From Melioribacter sp. (GTDB lineage Bacteria; Bacteroidota; Ignavibacteria; Ignavibacteriales; Melioribacteraceae): a DNA stretch of 64,000 nt. This document shows positions 26,188 to 35,499 of the stretch, one piece after another (position 1 is the stretch's first letter; every line of letters begins with the position of its first letter). The stretch spans positions 1-64,000 of the forward strand of contig JAHEZQ010000015.1 in NCBI GenBank assembly GCA_023250955.1. The letters are read 5' to 3'. The notes beneath the pieces were generated by a model that ran no database searches, was not told where the DNA came from, and was given only the letters and a program-made list of their open reading frames with translations. Position numbers and translations under genes: made by a program.

Positions 26188-27465
26188 CTAATTAACTTTT
26201 TCAACAAGAACTTTATTTACACGTTTGTTAACTACTTCTTTAACAGTAAATTTATAGTTATTGTGGATTAAGTGAAACCCCTGCTGTGGAATTATTCCTG
26301 CTTGATTAAAAATAAATCCGCCAACTGTATCATAGTCATCATTCTCGGATGAAAAATCTTGATTCAGCAATTCATTTAGTTCATCAATAGAGACTTTACC
26401 TAAGATCATAAAACTATTTTCATTCAATTTAACTATTTCATTTTCCTCTCGGTCGTATTCATCGCGAATCTCGCCAACAATTTCTTCAAGAATATCTTCA
26501 AGTGAAATTAATCCGGATGTGCCACCGTATTCGTCAACAACAATTCCCAGATGCATGTTCTTTTCTTGGAAGTCATGCAGAAGAACATTGATAAGTTTCG
26601 TCTCCGGAACAAACATTGCTTCACGGGCAATATTTCTAAGAGAAAGTGATTTACGAATTCCCGGGTTGCTTAAATATGGAAGCAGATCTTTGGCGTAAAT
26701 TATTCCAATTACTTTATCTAAGCTGTCTTCATAAAGAGGAATCCTGCTATGACCGGATTCATTAATAATCTTCATCATCTCATCAAAATCAGTATCAAGA
26801 GAAACAGCTACGATATCGACACGCGGAGTCATTACTTCGCGAGCCGTAACTGTTTTAAATGAAACGATTCCGTGGATTAGTTCATGCTCACCTTCTTCAA
26901 TCGTTCCGGATTCGATACTTAGATCAGCAAGATCTTTTATATCTGTGCTATGAAGAGCGGTTTTTGTTCTATCAAAGTTTATTTTAGAAGAAAGGAGTCT
27001 TAGAAGATCAGTAAGAATTTTTGATATGGGGTAAAGTATGATCCCTAACCAATATAATGGTACTGCGGTTATCTTTACAAACTGAGCGGGATATTTATTA
27101 GCCCAAAGTTTAGGGCTAACTTCGCCAAATATTAAAATTAGAATTGTTAAGAGAGGAATTTGAATTAGTAGAGCTAATTCAACAGAAAAATTAAATACAT
27201 GCGCAGCTTCGAGAGCAAGTGTTACTGCAATGATCGAAGCTGCAACATTAACAATTGTATTACCAATAAGAATAGTTACAAGAAGTCGGCGCGGATTATC
27301 TAATAGCGATTGGAGATAGCTGCCTATAATTTTATGCTGCTTCTTGAATTCGCGTGTTTTCTTTTTGTCAAATGAAAATAACGCAACTTCAGAACCGGAG
27401 AAAAAAGCCGAAAGAATAAAACAAATTATTATAAGAAAAATTTTTATAGACCAGCCAAATTCCAA
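26188..27465 (-). CDS. CorC/HlyC family transporter-like protein (CNNM + CBS)
   Basis: A 425-residue membrane protein with the three-part layout of the CorC/YfjD family: a DUF21/CNNM transmembrane domain (about 1-185, including VALFSFDKKKTREF), a CBS pair (about 200-325: VMTPRVDIVAV and the VVDEYGGTSGLISLEDILEE block), and the C-terminal CorC_HlyC domain (about 340-420). Relatives are linked to magnesium and cobalt efflux; a haemolysin role is a historical misnomer. The start is TTG. It lies between ssb and the small membrane protein. Confidence 0.88.
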   Translation of the reverse strand: MEFGWSIKIFLIIICFILSAFFSGSEVALFSFDKKKTREFKKQHKIIGSYLQSLLDNPRRLLVTILIGNTIVNVAASIIAVTLALEAAHVFNFSVELALLIQIPLLTILILIFGEVSPKLWANKYPAQFVKITAVPLYWLGIILYPISKILTDLLRLLSSKINFDRTKTALHSTDIKDLADLSIESGTIEEGEHELIHGIVSFKTVTAREVMTPRVDIVAVSLDTDFDEMMKIINESGHSRIPLYEDSLDKVIGIIYAKDLLPYLSNPGIRKSLSLRNIAREAMFVPETKLINVLLHDFQEKNMHLGIVVDEYGGTSGLISLEDILEEIVGEIRDEYDREENEIVKLNENSFMILGKVSIDELNELLNQDFSSENDDYDTVGGFIFNQAGIIPQQGFHLIHNNYKFTVKEVVNKRVNKVLVEKVN

Positions 27466-27499
27466 CTAAGATATTATCCTTGCTTATTCAACATACGCA

Positions 27500-27928
27500 T
27501 TAAAATGGTAGATCATCATCAACACCTTGTGAAGCTGTGTCCGGTTCACCTGCGGAAAATCCGGATTTATCTCCAGCACTCTCTCCTCCACCAGCTTCTC
27601 TACCTTCAAGAGGAATAAGTTTTTCAGAGATTACTTCAGTAACATACCGTTTAACGCCTTCTTTATCTGTATAATCTCTTTTTTGAATTCTACCTTCAAC
27701 ATAAAATTTCTTTCCTTTCTTTAAGGATTCTTTATAAAAATCCGGAAGATTGAAAGAAACTACATTATGCCAAGTTGTTTCATTTACCCAATTACCGTCT
27801 TTTCCTTTATAACTATTTGTTGTAGCTACTGAAAAAGATGTAACGGACAGATTATTGGTAGTAAATCTTGTCTCGGCATCATTACCGAGGTTACCAATCA
27901 ACATTACTTTGTTTAATGAGAAAGCCAT
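27500..27928 (-). CDS. ssb: Single-stranded DNA-binding protein
   Basis: A 142-residue SSB with an N-terminal OB fold (about 1-108: NKVMLIGNLGNDAETRFT, WHNVVSFN, GKKFYVEGRIQKRDY) and a short, Gly- and Ser-rich linker that ends in the acidic tip DDDLPF, which recruits repair and replication partners. It binds single-stranded DNA in replication, recombination and repair. The length is on the short side but normal. It is separated by 34 bases from the CorC-type gene. Confidence 0.95.
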   Translation of the reverse strand: MAFSLNKVMLIGNLGNDAETRFTTNNLSVTSFSVATTNSYKGKDGNWVNETTWHNVVSFNLPDFYKESLKKGKKFYVEGRIQKRDYTDKEGVKRYVTEVISEKLIPLEGREAGGGESAGDKSGFSAGEPDTASQGVDDDLPF

Positions 27929-27971
27929 AACGCCCCCTTATTAGTTGTTAATGAATACCATAATTAATTTA

Positions 27972-28652
27972 TCATAAAAAGAGATAATAGACAATCATTG
28001 CTGAAATAGGAATTAAAATATTATCAATATCTTTTGGGCTAAATCCTTCTATAACTGTAGTTACTACTGCTGTTGAAACTAATAATAATATATTGATTTG
28101 TCCAAAGAATAGTAAACTAAAAATCAAAGCACCTAAAAAACCGAAGCAAAAGAAAGCAATGCTTCCTTCAATAGTTTTATCTGAAAATATATGATACTTA
28201 TGTTTACCAAATCTTTTGCCGAATACCGGCGCTAATCCATCGCCCCATCCGAGAAAACCCATTGATAATAACGCACCAGGCGAATAAAAAAATATTGTGC
28301 CCATTATATTCATAACCAATGTAAAGTATAACGGACCTTTTAGAAGTTCTCTCCTATCACCTGTTCTTGTCATAGTTTTAACAGCCTGATCATCCGGCTT
28401 AGCAGTAAATCCTTTTATTAGAAGCAATATTGTCCAGATTAATGCCGGAGTAATATTTAAATATTTAGTCCAATGATCGGGACTATATAATGGCCAAAAG
28501 ATTAACCATGATCCGGCTGCAATATGAACTACTTTGCGTGATAAATCCTGGGGGAATCCTTTCTTTACAACAAAATCCATTATTGCAACTATTCCAAACA
28601 CATATATTAATCCACCGATTGTAACAACGATATTTTGTAAAACCGGATTCAT
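27972..28652 (-). CDS. Polyprenol/phytol kinase-like membrane protein
   Basis: A 226-residue protein with about six to seven membrane segments. It resembles the CTP-dependent phytol/farnesol/dolichol kinase and CdsA superfamily: an N-terminal SRKVVHIAAGSW block, then GWGDGLAPVFGKRFGKHKY with nearby SDKTIEGSIAFF, and the ending EGFSPKDIDNILIP. These blocks bind the nucleotide and metal in the superfamily. The substrate (phytol, farnesol or another isoprenoid alcohol) is not determined by sequence. It is followed by the SPOR lipoprotein gene upstream with a 3-base gap. Confidence 0.72.
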   Translation of the reverse strand: MNPVLQNIVVTIGGLIYVFGIVAIMDFVVKKGFPQDLSRKVVHIAAGSWLIFWPLYSPDHWTKYLNITPALIWTILLLIKGFTAKPDDQAVKTMTRTGDRRELLKGPLYFTLVMNIMGTIFFYSPGALLSMGFLGWGDGLAPVFGKRFGKHKYHIFSDKTIEGSIAFFCFGFLGALIFSLLFFGQINILLLVSTAVVTTVIEGFSPKDIDNILIPISAMIVYYLFL

Positions 28653-28655
28653 AGA

Positions 28656-29126
28656 TTATTCGGAAGTAATGATAAAAGCATCTTTGAAAGACGGGATCTG
28701 CCAAAGATTATTGCGGGTCTTTTCTGCTTCTTCTTTTGTAGTGAAAGGTGAGAGTTGAACAGCATAAAGTTTTATCTGTTCACGATAAATTATATTCATC
28801 ACTAATTCAGTTTTATTTTTGTTTTCATTAATAAACGCTTCAGCTCGTTCTTTTGTTGTGAATGCACCTAATTGGATAATAAATTTTTTCACACTAATTG
28901 TCTGTGCTATTTTTACAGGTTCTGTTTTTACCGGTTCAACTTTTACTTCTTCAACAGATGGAACAGCTTTAGTTGTATCTTTAATATTTACTGCATCTTT
29001 TTGTACGTCATCAAAAATATAAACATCCGGTTCTTTCTTCTCGGTTTGTTTAGTAGTCTCTTCCGAAGTTGAACATCCGAAAATTCCTATTAAAAGAATG
29101 ATCGAAAAAACTTCTAATGTTTTCAT
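28656..29126 (-). CDS. SPOR-domain lipoprotein
   Basis: A 156-residue lipoprotein with a lipobox before C18 (LIGIFGC). A linker rich in Lys, Val and Pro with short KVEPVKTEPVK-type repeats precedes a SPOR domain (about 78-152: FIIQLGAFTTKERAEAFI ... YAVQLSPFTTKEEAEKTR), which binds denuded septal peptidoglycan. It therefore probably acts at the division site or in cell-wall remodelling. The downstream kinase-like gene starts three bases after its stop. Confidence 0.85.
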   Translation of the reverse strand: MKTLEVFSIILLIGIFGCSTSEETTKQTEKKEPDVYIFDDVQKDAVNIKDTTKAVPSVEEVKVEPVKTEPVKIAQTISVKKFIIQLGAFTTKERAEAFINENKNKTELVMNIIYREQIKLYAVQLSPFTTKEEAEKTRNNLWQIPSFKDAFIITSE

Positions 29127-29148
29127 AACCTAACCTGTATAAATTAAA

Positions 29149-29172
29149 AAAGGATGACTAATGTCATCCTTA
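29149..29172 (-). terminator. Intrinsic terminator downstream of the OmpP1 gene (second of two)
   Basis: Stem of 9 bp, AAGGATGAC (29150-29158) with GTCATCCTT (29163-29171) and a 4-base loop. Read leftward, the stem is followed by a run of Ts. It lies between the OmpP1 gene and the SPOR lipoprotein gene and would end the OmpP1 transcript if the first hairpin is bypassed. Confidence 0.7.
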
Positions 29173-29218
29173 ATTTACAAAAACAAAAAATAAATCGTGT
29201 AACAAACTCAAAATCAAT

Positions 29219-29250
29219 AAAAGAGGGGTGGTAATTACCATCCCTCTTTT
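29219..29250 (-). terminator. Intrinsic terminator downstream of the OmpP1 gene (first of two)
   Basis: A long hairpin 9 bases after the OmpP1 stop: outer arms AAGAGGG and CCCTCTT, inner arms TGGTAA and TTACCA, one mismatch at 29228/29241 on this strand. A short T-rich run follows. It is the first of two tandem terminators behind a probably highly expressed porin gene. Confidence 0.7.
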
Positions 29251-29258
29251 AAGAAAGT

Positions 29259-30533
29259 TTAATTAAAATTAAAAGCTAAGTTAAATCCAAACAAGTTGGT
29301 TGAGTTTTCATACAAACCGTTAAATGGTAATGCTGAATCGCCTAAATCATTTTTGAATGATATATATTGATAAGCTACATCAGCACGAATCATACGTGTA
29401 AATTGATAACCTACACCAAATGTGAATTCATTACGATTAGCACCTGGTAATGATGGGTCCATATATTTTGTAGGAATAGGTGAACCATCTCTAACATAAC
29501 CAGCACGTAGTGCTAAATCTTTTATTCTATATTCAGCGCCAATTCTAAATGTTATTGAATTATCCCAATACTTTGGCGACATCAAATCTTTCCAAGCTGA
29601 AGTATTTTTATCGAAATCAACAGCCAGGTATTTATAACTTGCCCAACCGACAAACATAATATCCGCATTAATGGTAAAATCTTTTGTTGCATTATAGGAA
29701 ATACCGCCGCGAATATCGTAAGGCATAGTAATAGTTGCTTTCCCTTTACCAGCAGGGAATAAATCAGACTGACCAATTGGGAAACCTGTTGGTTTAGCAT
29801 TTAAGCCATCAAATGTAAGATCTCCGCTAAAATTAAGATCTACATTATGTCTGTAAGAAAATCCAAATGAAAATTTATCATCCGGTTTGAATAAAAATCC
29901 GAAATTAAAAGTAAATGTAGGGTCGCCTGGTCCATCTAAAGTTATTTTAACATTATTTGCAGCAGGTAATATAGCAGTAGCTGATAATGGAATAGCAGGA
30001 ATGTCAATTGCTTGTAAGAATGTTACTTTTGAAATTACGAAAGAAAATCCAACGCCAACAGAGAAATATTCATTTACTTTGTATGCAATAGTAGGATTTA
30101 CATAAAAAGTTTGTAACTCGGTTTTTACTGCTAAACTTTTTCCAATCCATCCATCAGGCCATTCAGAACCCAGGCCAAAAGGATTAAAAACACCTACACC
30201 CACAGTCCATTTATCATTAACTGCGTAAGCTCCGTAAAAATTAATCGGAGTGAATGTTCTTGCAACTGTTGTTGTCTTCGTAGTTAAAGGTTTTGGTCCT
30301 GTAAAATCTACTGTAGGCATGATTAAAGTTGTACCTGCAATTAAATTAAAACCTTTTACATTTGTTAAACCTGCTGGATTAAAATAAATTGATGAAGCAT
30401 CCGATGCCATACCAACAAAAGCACCAGCCATACCCATGGCTCTAGCATTTTGGGTTCCAATTTGGAAACCACCTGCGTATGCACTGCTTACAAATAAAAC
30501 AGAGATTAGTAATAAGGTAATTAATTTCTTCAC
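29259..30533 (-). CDS. OmpP1/FadL/TodX family outer-membrane transporter
   Basis: A 424-residue outer-membrane protein with a signal peptide (about 1-20). The mature N-terminus, GGFQIGTQNARAMGMAGAF, followed by DASSIYFNPAGLT, is the FadL-family hatch signature, and the C-terminus ends in an aromatic-rich beta strand. Family members carry long-chain fatty acids or other hydrophobic compounds across the outer membrane; the substrate here is unknown. The start is GTG at 30533: a nearby ATG is followed at once by a stop, and AGGAGG precedes the GTG by 4 bases. Two tandem terminators follow, which suggests a single-gene transcript at high level. Confidence 0.88.
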   Translation of the reverse strand: MKKLITLLLISVLFVSSAYAGGFQIGTQNARAMGMAGAFVGMASDASSIYFNPAGLTNVKGFNLIAGTTLIMPTVDFTGPKPLTTKTTTVARTFTPINFYGAYAVNDKWTVGVGVFNPFGLGSEWPDGWIGKSLAVKTELQTFYVNPTIAYKVNEYFSVGVGFSFVISKVTFLQAIDIPAIPLSATAILPAANNVKITLDGPGDPTFTFNFGFLFKPDDKFSFGFSYRHNVDLNFSGDLTFDGLNAKPTGFPIGQSDLFPAGKGKATITMPYDIRGGISYNATKDFTINADIMFVGWASYKYLAVDFDKNTSAWKDLMSPKYWDNSITFRIGAEYRIKDLALRAGYVRDGSPIPTKYMDPSLPGANRNEFTFGVGYQFTRMIRADVAYQYISFKNDLGDSALPFNGLYENSTNLFGFNLAFNFN

Positions 30534-30593
30534 ATATCCTCCTCTTGAATGAATTAATTTCTAAGAAAATATAAGTAATTGTATTCTAAAAGC

Positions 30594-30611
30594 AAATAAG
30601 ATTTCTTATTC
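30594..30611 (-). terminator. Weak terminator after the biotin carrier gene
   Basis: The hairpin AATAAGA/TCTTATT (30595-30601 and 30604-30610) overlaps the stop codon of the biotin carrier gene and is followed, reading leftward, by TTTGCTTTT. It is short and AT-rich, so it is uncertain. Confidence 0.35.
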
Positions 30612-31106
30612 AAATGTCAGAATAATGGAATTCTTTTCTACCGACTGCCCTTCTGCAAATAGGATTTCTTTTACTATTCCGTTGACAGGTGACCGTATTT
30701 CATTCTCCATTTTCATTGCTTCAAGTATTAATAACGGCTCCCCTACAGTTACTTGATCACCAATATTTTTTTTCAACTTTAATAGTAACCCCGGCATAGG
30801 AGCTTTGATATTCAATTTTTTTGATGAAACATTTTTATTCTTTTGAAAATCGTTTGCATTTTCTTGAAGCTGAGTACGGACTAATGCATCAAAGTAACAA
30901 CCGTCAATTAATATACCATACTTTTCTTTTTCTAATTTGTGTGCTGTTATTTCGAAAATCTTATTTCCAAACTTTAGTAAGTAAGAGCTATTGTTGATTT
31001 GTGATAATTCTACAGGAACTCTATTGTTATTAATTTCTACTTCATTACTGTTATTGATTTTAACAGAATGCTTTCTGTTATTGGTAGTAATTATCATATC
31101 ATTCAT
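30606..31106 (-). CDS. Biotin carboxyl carrier subunit of an acyl-CoA carboxylase
   Basis: A 166-residue protein whose last 75 residues form a biotinyl domain with the biotinylation motif EAMKMENEI (Lys target) and the flanking KAPMPGLLLKLK. The N-terminal part resembles the linker region found between biotin carboxylase and the carrier in PccA/PycB-type enzymes. The ATG at 31106 overlaps the biotin carboxylase stop by 8 bases (an upstream ATG at 31142 would lie deep in that gene). It would shuttle carboxybiotin to a carboxyltransferase, which is not encoded nearby. Confidence 0.85.
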   Translation of the reverse strand: MNDMIITTNNRKHSVKINNSNEVEINNNRVPVELSQINNSSYLLKFGNKIFEITAHKLEKEKYGILIDGCYFDALVRTQLQENANDFQKNKNVSSKKLNIKAPMPGLLLKLKKNIGDQVTVGEPLLILEAMKMENEIRSPVNGIVKEILFAEGQSVEKNSIILTFE

Positions 31107-32595
31107 AATTCTGATCCCGCCATAAATTACCGGTATCAACATGATTTTTTGATACTAATAATTCCTGTTCTTGAGATTTCAATAACGCGGAAAGTACTGC
31201 AGCAATTTCTTCATACTCTACTGATGAAGTATCTTTCCATTTATCCGGGACAAGAGGCATGAATTCGTTATCAAGGAAATTGATATCGAATGTTCCATCT
31301 AAAAATATTTTTTGATTAAGTATCCATCTGAATACAGGAATATTTGTAATAACTCCACTGATTTGATATTCTCCCAGTGCCCTTTGCATTCTTACAATCG
31401 CTTCATCCCGGTCAATCCCCCAAGTGATAACTTTTGACAACATCGGATCATAATAGATCGGAACTTCGCTCATAACATCTATTCCTCTGTCAATTCGGAT
31501 TCCAGGACCGGAAGTTAAACGATGATGAACAATCTTGCCTGTTGATGGTGCGAAATTATTATCAACATCTTCAGCGTAGATTCTGCATTCTACAGCATGA
31601 CCATGAATTTTAATATCCTCTTGTCTTAGAGAAAGTTTTTCTCCTGAAGCAATTTTTATTTGCTGTTTCACTATATCAATACCGGTAATCATTTCTGTAA
31701 CCGGATGTTCAACCTGAAGTCGTGTATTCATTTCAAGGAAATAAAAATTTTTATTCGAATCCATTAAGAATTCTATTGTACCTGCGTTGTAGTAGTTGCA
31801 AGCTTTAGCAGCATCTATTGCAGCGTTTGTAATTTTCTTTCTAGTCGCTTCATCAACCGCTATTGATGGAGCTTCTTCAACAACTTTTTGATGTCTTCTC
31901 TGAACAGAACATTCTCTTTCAAAGAGATGAATATAATTTCCGAATTTATCGGCGAGAATTTGTACTTCTATATGTTTCGGATGTTCGATGAATTTTTCAA
32001 GGTAAACGTCATCATTACCAAAAGCTTTGAGCGATTCATTCTTAGCACGGTTGTATGCGGATTCAAATTCTTCATCATTAGAAATTTTCCGCATTCCTTT
32101 TCCGCCCCCGCCTGCCGCGGCCTTAAGCATAACCGGATAACCGATTTCAGAAGAAATTTTTTTGCCTTCCTCAATATTTTTTATTGGCTCAGTTGTACCG
32201 GGTACAATGGGAACGTTATTAGCTTTCATCAATCTTCTTGCTGATGTTTTTTCGCCCATCAACTTTACCGATTTAGAAGAAGGACCGATAAAAATTATTC
32301 CCGACTCTTCTACCATTCGAATAAATTCTGCATTCTCTGATAAAAATCCATATCCAGGATGAATTGCATCTGCACCGATTTCTTTAGCTAGTCTTATAAT
32401 TTTTTCTTTGTTGAGGTATGACTCGCTTGCAGGTGAAGGTCCGATCAGATAAGCTTCATCTGCTCTTCGAACATGTAATGCTAATTTATCAGCTTCGGAA
32501 TAAATTGCCGCAGAAGTAATATTTAATTCTCTGCAAGCTTTAATTATTCGATGAGCAATTTCCCCGCGATTTGCAATTAGTATTTTTTTAATCAT
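31099..32595 (-). CDS. Acyl-CoA carboxylase, biotin carboxylase subunit
   Basis: A 498-residue ATP-grasp enzyme that carboxylates biotin with bicarbonate and ATP. The family blocks are present: IKKILIANRGEIAHRIIKAC at the N-terminus, the glycine loop AAAGGGGKGMR, the FLEMNTRLQVEHPVTE active-site segment and the C-terminal VECRIYAED region. The ATG at 32595 gives the canonical start and lies 4 bases after the mutS2 stop; a TTG at 32613 is less likely. The partner carrier is next to it. The target could be acetyl-, propionyl- or methylcrotonyl-CoA. Confidence 0.9.
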   Translation of the reverse strand: MIKKILIANRGEIAHRIIKACRELNITSAAIYSEADKLALHVRRADEAYLIGPSPASESYLNKEKIIRLAKEIGADAIHPGYGFLSENAEFIRMVEESGIIFIGPSSKSVKLMGEKTSARRLMKANNVPIVPGTTEPIKNIEEGKKISSEIGYPVMLKAAAGGGGKGMRKISNDEEFESAYNRAKNESLKAFGNDDVYLEKFIEHPKHIEVQILADKFGNYIHLFERECSVQRRHQKVVEEAPSIAVDEATRKKITNAAIDAAKACNYYNAGTIEFLMDSNKNFYFLEMNTRLQVEHPVTEMITGIDIVKQQIKIASGEKLSLRQEDIKIHGHAVECRIYAEDVDNNFAPSTGKIVHHRLTSGPGIRIDRGIDVMSEVPIYYDPMLSKVITWGIDRDEAIVRMQRALGEYQISGVITNIPVFRWILNQKIFLDGTFDINFLDNEFMPLVPDKWKDTSSVEYEEIAAVLSALLKSQEQELLVSKNHVDTGNLWRDQNYE

Positions 32596-32599
32596 AAAA

Positions 32600-34948
32600 T
32601 TATTTGAATTCAACTATTGTGATACCATCACCGCCATATTCAATATTTGCAAAATAGTAATTTTTAACTGAATGATTATTTCTCAAAATCCCTTGGACTA
32701 ATTGTTTGAGTGCACCGGTACCTTTTCCATGAAGTATTTCAACACGATCAGCACCGCTTACATAGGTGTTATCCAAAAATTTTATTATTTCAAACTCGGC
32801 TTCATCAGCTCGTTTGCCGCGAATATCCAAACGATAACTTATTTCATCTTGATCCAGATTAAATGATTTTTTTTCTCTTTTGTCAATTTCAGATTTCTTG
32901 GCCGGAACCAAATCAGAATATTTTGTTTTGATCTTTAAAGTACCAACACTTAATACAGCTTTATTTTTTTCTTTATTAATTTCTTCAATCACACCAACCG
33001 AAGTTGTATCCTTAATCGAGGCATAATCTCCTTTCGTCAATTCAACTTTTTCGTCTTTCTGTTTCTTCTCCTTCTTAAAGATTATTGTGCTTTCTTTTTT
33101 GATTTCTTCAATCTTCAACTTTTCTTCTTTTATAACTTCTTTCTTTGCCTGTGATTCCCTAATGTTCCTAATGGACTCTTCTACCTTTTTGTTTACTTCA
33201 CTTAAATATGTTTCGGCTTTTTCTTTTGTTTGAGTCAAAATTTCCTTTTTCTGCTGTTCAAGTTTTTCAATCTTATCTTGATAAAGATTTGTTAGTCCCT
33301 TCAGTCTGGAATTCTCTCTTTCTGTTTTATTTAATTGTTCTTTTAAGTTTTTTGATTTCTTTTCAAGCGAGACGAGAAAATCTTCTATCTTGGTTTTGTC
33401 GGTATCCAAATACTCTTTGGCAAGAGTAATAAATTTCTCATCAAACCCGATTCGGTTTGCGACTTCGAAAGCATAACTTGAGCCTGGCATTCCTTGATTG
33501 AATCTGTATGTCGGTTTCAATTCATCTGTATCAAATTCCATTGAAGCATTCTGAAATTTATCTAACTGGTTTGCAATCAATTTCAAACTGCCGTGATGTG
33601 TTGTTGCTAAAACTTTCGCTCCTTTATCACGGAGTGTAATTAACATTCCTGTTGCAATAGCAGCTCCTTCTGCCGGGTCAGTACCAGTTCCAATCTCATC
33701 AAGAACTATTAAAGTTTTATCGTTAGCTTCTTCTATAATATGTTTAATATTTTTCAGATGTGAGCTAAAAGTACTAAGATCATCTTCAATAGATTGTGCA
33801 TCTCCGATATCAACTAAGACTTTTTCAACAAAATGAAAATTGGAATCCGGATGTGCTGGAATTGGAATACCTGCAAGAGCAAGACAGATTAATAAACCGG
33901 TAGTTTTCAATGTAACTGTTTTACCACCGGCATTCGGTCCTGTAATAAGAATAACATTTACGTTATCCATATTTAAATTCATAGGTACCGTATTCTTATG
34001 CCCGATCCGTTTTATAAGAATTGGATGTCGCGCATCAATGAATGCAAAAGGTTTGTCTTCGTTAAATCCGGGATGCGAACCAATAATTTCTATTGAGTAT
34101 TTTGCCCTGGCAAATATTGAATCCAATGCAGCAATAGCTTGTAATGATTTTTTTAACTCAATGCTTATTTGCCCGATTCGTTCCGTTAATGCTCTTAATA
34201 TTTTTTCTATTTCTCTTTTTTCAGCAAAGCTTAAAGATAATATTTCGTTATTCAATTCTAATGTTTCTTCCGGTTCAATATATACAGTCTGTCCTGTTGA
34301 AGATTCTGAATGAACAAATCCTCTTACATGCCGTTTGTGTTCCGACTTAACCGGCAGTACAATTCTACCATCACGCTGAGTTATATATTCTTCTTGCACT
34401 AAATAAGAATCGCTTAGTTGCTTCAACAATTTTTGAACTTGTTTACGAAGAGCAGCATCTTTTTCTCTTATCTCAATTCTAATTTCCCGAAGCTTTGGAC
34501 TTGCATCATCTCTGATCTCACCATTTTCAGTAAACACTTTCCCGATTTGATGTTCAAAGACTTTATCAACTATGAGTTGATCGGTAAATTCCTTTAAATA
34601 TGTTTCTGAATTTTCTTTCGATTTTAAGAATTGAAAAAGTTTGCGTGAAGTTTCCGCAAGTTTTAAAATATCTAAAATTTGTTTTGAAGTAAGAACTGAA
34701 CCTTCAATTCTACTTCGGGAAAGGACATCATTGAGATCAGGCAAATATTCGAATGGCGGTATATCATTCTTAATAAGAATTTCTTTTGTTTCATTTACTT
34801 GCTCACCGTTTTTTTTTATCTCATCAATTGATTCAAGCGGGACTAAATTTTGAATTGCACTTTTGCCATTATCGGTTGAGCAATACTTCTCAATATGAGT
34901 TATAACTTTATTAAACTCTAGTTTTTCTAAAACGTCTTTAGCAATCAT
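32600..34948 (-). CDS. mutS2: Endonuclease MutS2
   Basis: A 782-residue MutS-family ATPase without the mismatch-recognition domain. The ATPase has G337-P-N-A-G-G-K343-T344 and the Walker B region (LIVLDEIGTGTDP). A coiled-coil, highly charged stretch covers about 510-660. The C-terminal Smr nuclease domain (about 707-782) has the L-D-I-R-G and H740-G-K-G743 motifs. MutS2 acts in recombination control and, in Bacillus, in ribosome rescue; which applies here is not known. Its start overlaps the cvpA stop by one base. Confidence 0.95.
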   Translation of the reverse strand: MIAKDVLEKLEFNKVITHIEKYCSTDNGKSAIQNLVPLESIDEIKKNGEQVNETKEILIKNDIPPFEYLPDLNDVLSRSRIEGSVLTSKQILDILKLAETSRKLFQFLKSKENSETYLKEFTDQLIVDKVFEHQIGKVFTENGEIRDDASPKLREIRIEIREKDAALRKQVQKLLKQLSDSYLVQEEYITQRDGRIVLPVKSEHKRHVRGFVHSESSTGQTVYIEPEETLELNNEILSLSFAEKREIEKILRALTERIGQISIELKKSLQAIAALDSIFARAKYSIEIIGSHPGFNEDKPFAFIDARHPILIKRIGHKNTVPMNLNMDNVNVILITGPNAGGKTVTLKTTGLLICLALAGIPIPAHPDSNFHFVEKVLVDIGDAQSIEDDLSTFSSHLKNIKHIIEEANDKTLIVLDEIGTGTDPAEGAAIATGMLITLRDKGAKVLATTHHGSLKLIANQLDKFQNASMEFDTDELKPTYRFNQGMPGSSYAFEVANRIGFDEKFITLAKEYLDTDKTKIEDFLVSLEKKSKNLKEQLNKTERENSRLKGLTNLYQDKIEKLEQQKKEILTQTKEKAETYLSEVNKKVEESIRNIRESQAKKEVIKEEKLKIEEIKKESTIIFKKEKKQKDEKVELTKGDYASIKDTTSVGVIEEINKEKNKAVLSVGTLKIKTKYSDLVPAKKSEIDKREKKSFNLDQDEISYRLDIRGKRADEAEFEIIKFLDNTYVSGADRVEILHGKGTGALKQLVQGILRNNHSVKNYYFANIEYGGDGITIVEFK

Positions 34949-35499
34949 TATTTTTTGGGATGAGTATCAATTTGTGATGAACTACCAATATCATTTTTTT
35001 CTATATACTGCTTAAAATAATCAGATGCTTTTGATTTCTGGCCCATTGCAAAATCTATTGTCTTGGGAATCAAATTAAGAACAAAGTTGTAGGAAAACGA
35101 GTTATTCCTTTGTTCAGTTTTTGGAAATCCGAAAATATTTAGAAATAAAAATAGGGCGCTCATAAAATATATAATCTGAACAACTCCTATAACTCCGCCA
35201 AGAACTTGATTGATTAAACGGTTTACTTTGTCGAATGGATGAACGACTCGTTTTATTACTGTTGCAATCAGAATTACAATTAGAAAAATTAAAATACCGG
35301 CAATTACACTTGATAAATATTCATCATTGTTAAAAAAGCGGATCAACAATTTGCCAACACTTCCCGAAAATTGGAAAGCTAATCCAATCCCGAAAATTAA
35401 TCCAAGTAATCCAATGATCTTTCTTACAAGTCCATCCTTAAACCCTAGTAAAAAACCTATCAGTATTATTACGATGATTATATAATCAAGATAATTCAA
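34948..35499 (-). CDS. CvpA family membrane protein
   Basis: A 183-residue protein with four predicted transmembrane helices in about the first 130 residues, the N-terminal LDYIIIVIILIGFLLGFKDGLVRKI being typical of the CvpA (colicin V production) family. The function of the family is unclear; relatives have been linked to envelope stress. The last 50 residues are polar. The start is a TTG that overlaps the yqeY stop as TTGA, and the stop overlaps the mutS2 ATG. Confidence 0.82.
   Translation of the reverse strand: MNYLDYIIIVIILIGFLLGFKDGLVRKIIGLLGLIFGIGLAFQFSGSVGKLLIRFFNNDEYLSSVIAGILIFLIVILIATVIKRVVHPFDKVNRLINQVLGGVIGVVQIIYFMSALFLFLNIFGFPKTEQRNNSFSYNFVLNLIPKTIDFAMGQKSKASDYFKQYIEKNDIGSSSQIDTHPKK

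Noticed and set aside
31888-32244. Open frame opposite the biotin carboxylase gene
   Set aside because: It is antisense to the conserved ATP-grasp core and shows no independent support.
33840-34313. Long open frame (about 157 codons) on the plus strand inside mutS2
   Set aside because: It lies fully opposite a clearly conserved gene (the mutS2 ATPase region) and has no recognisable domain or ribosome-binding site.
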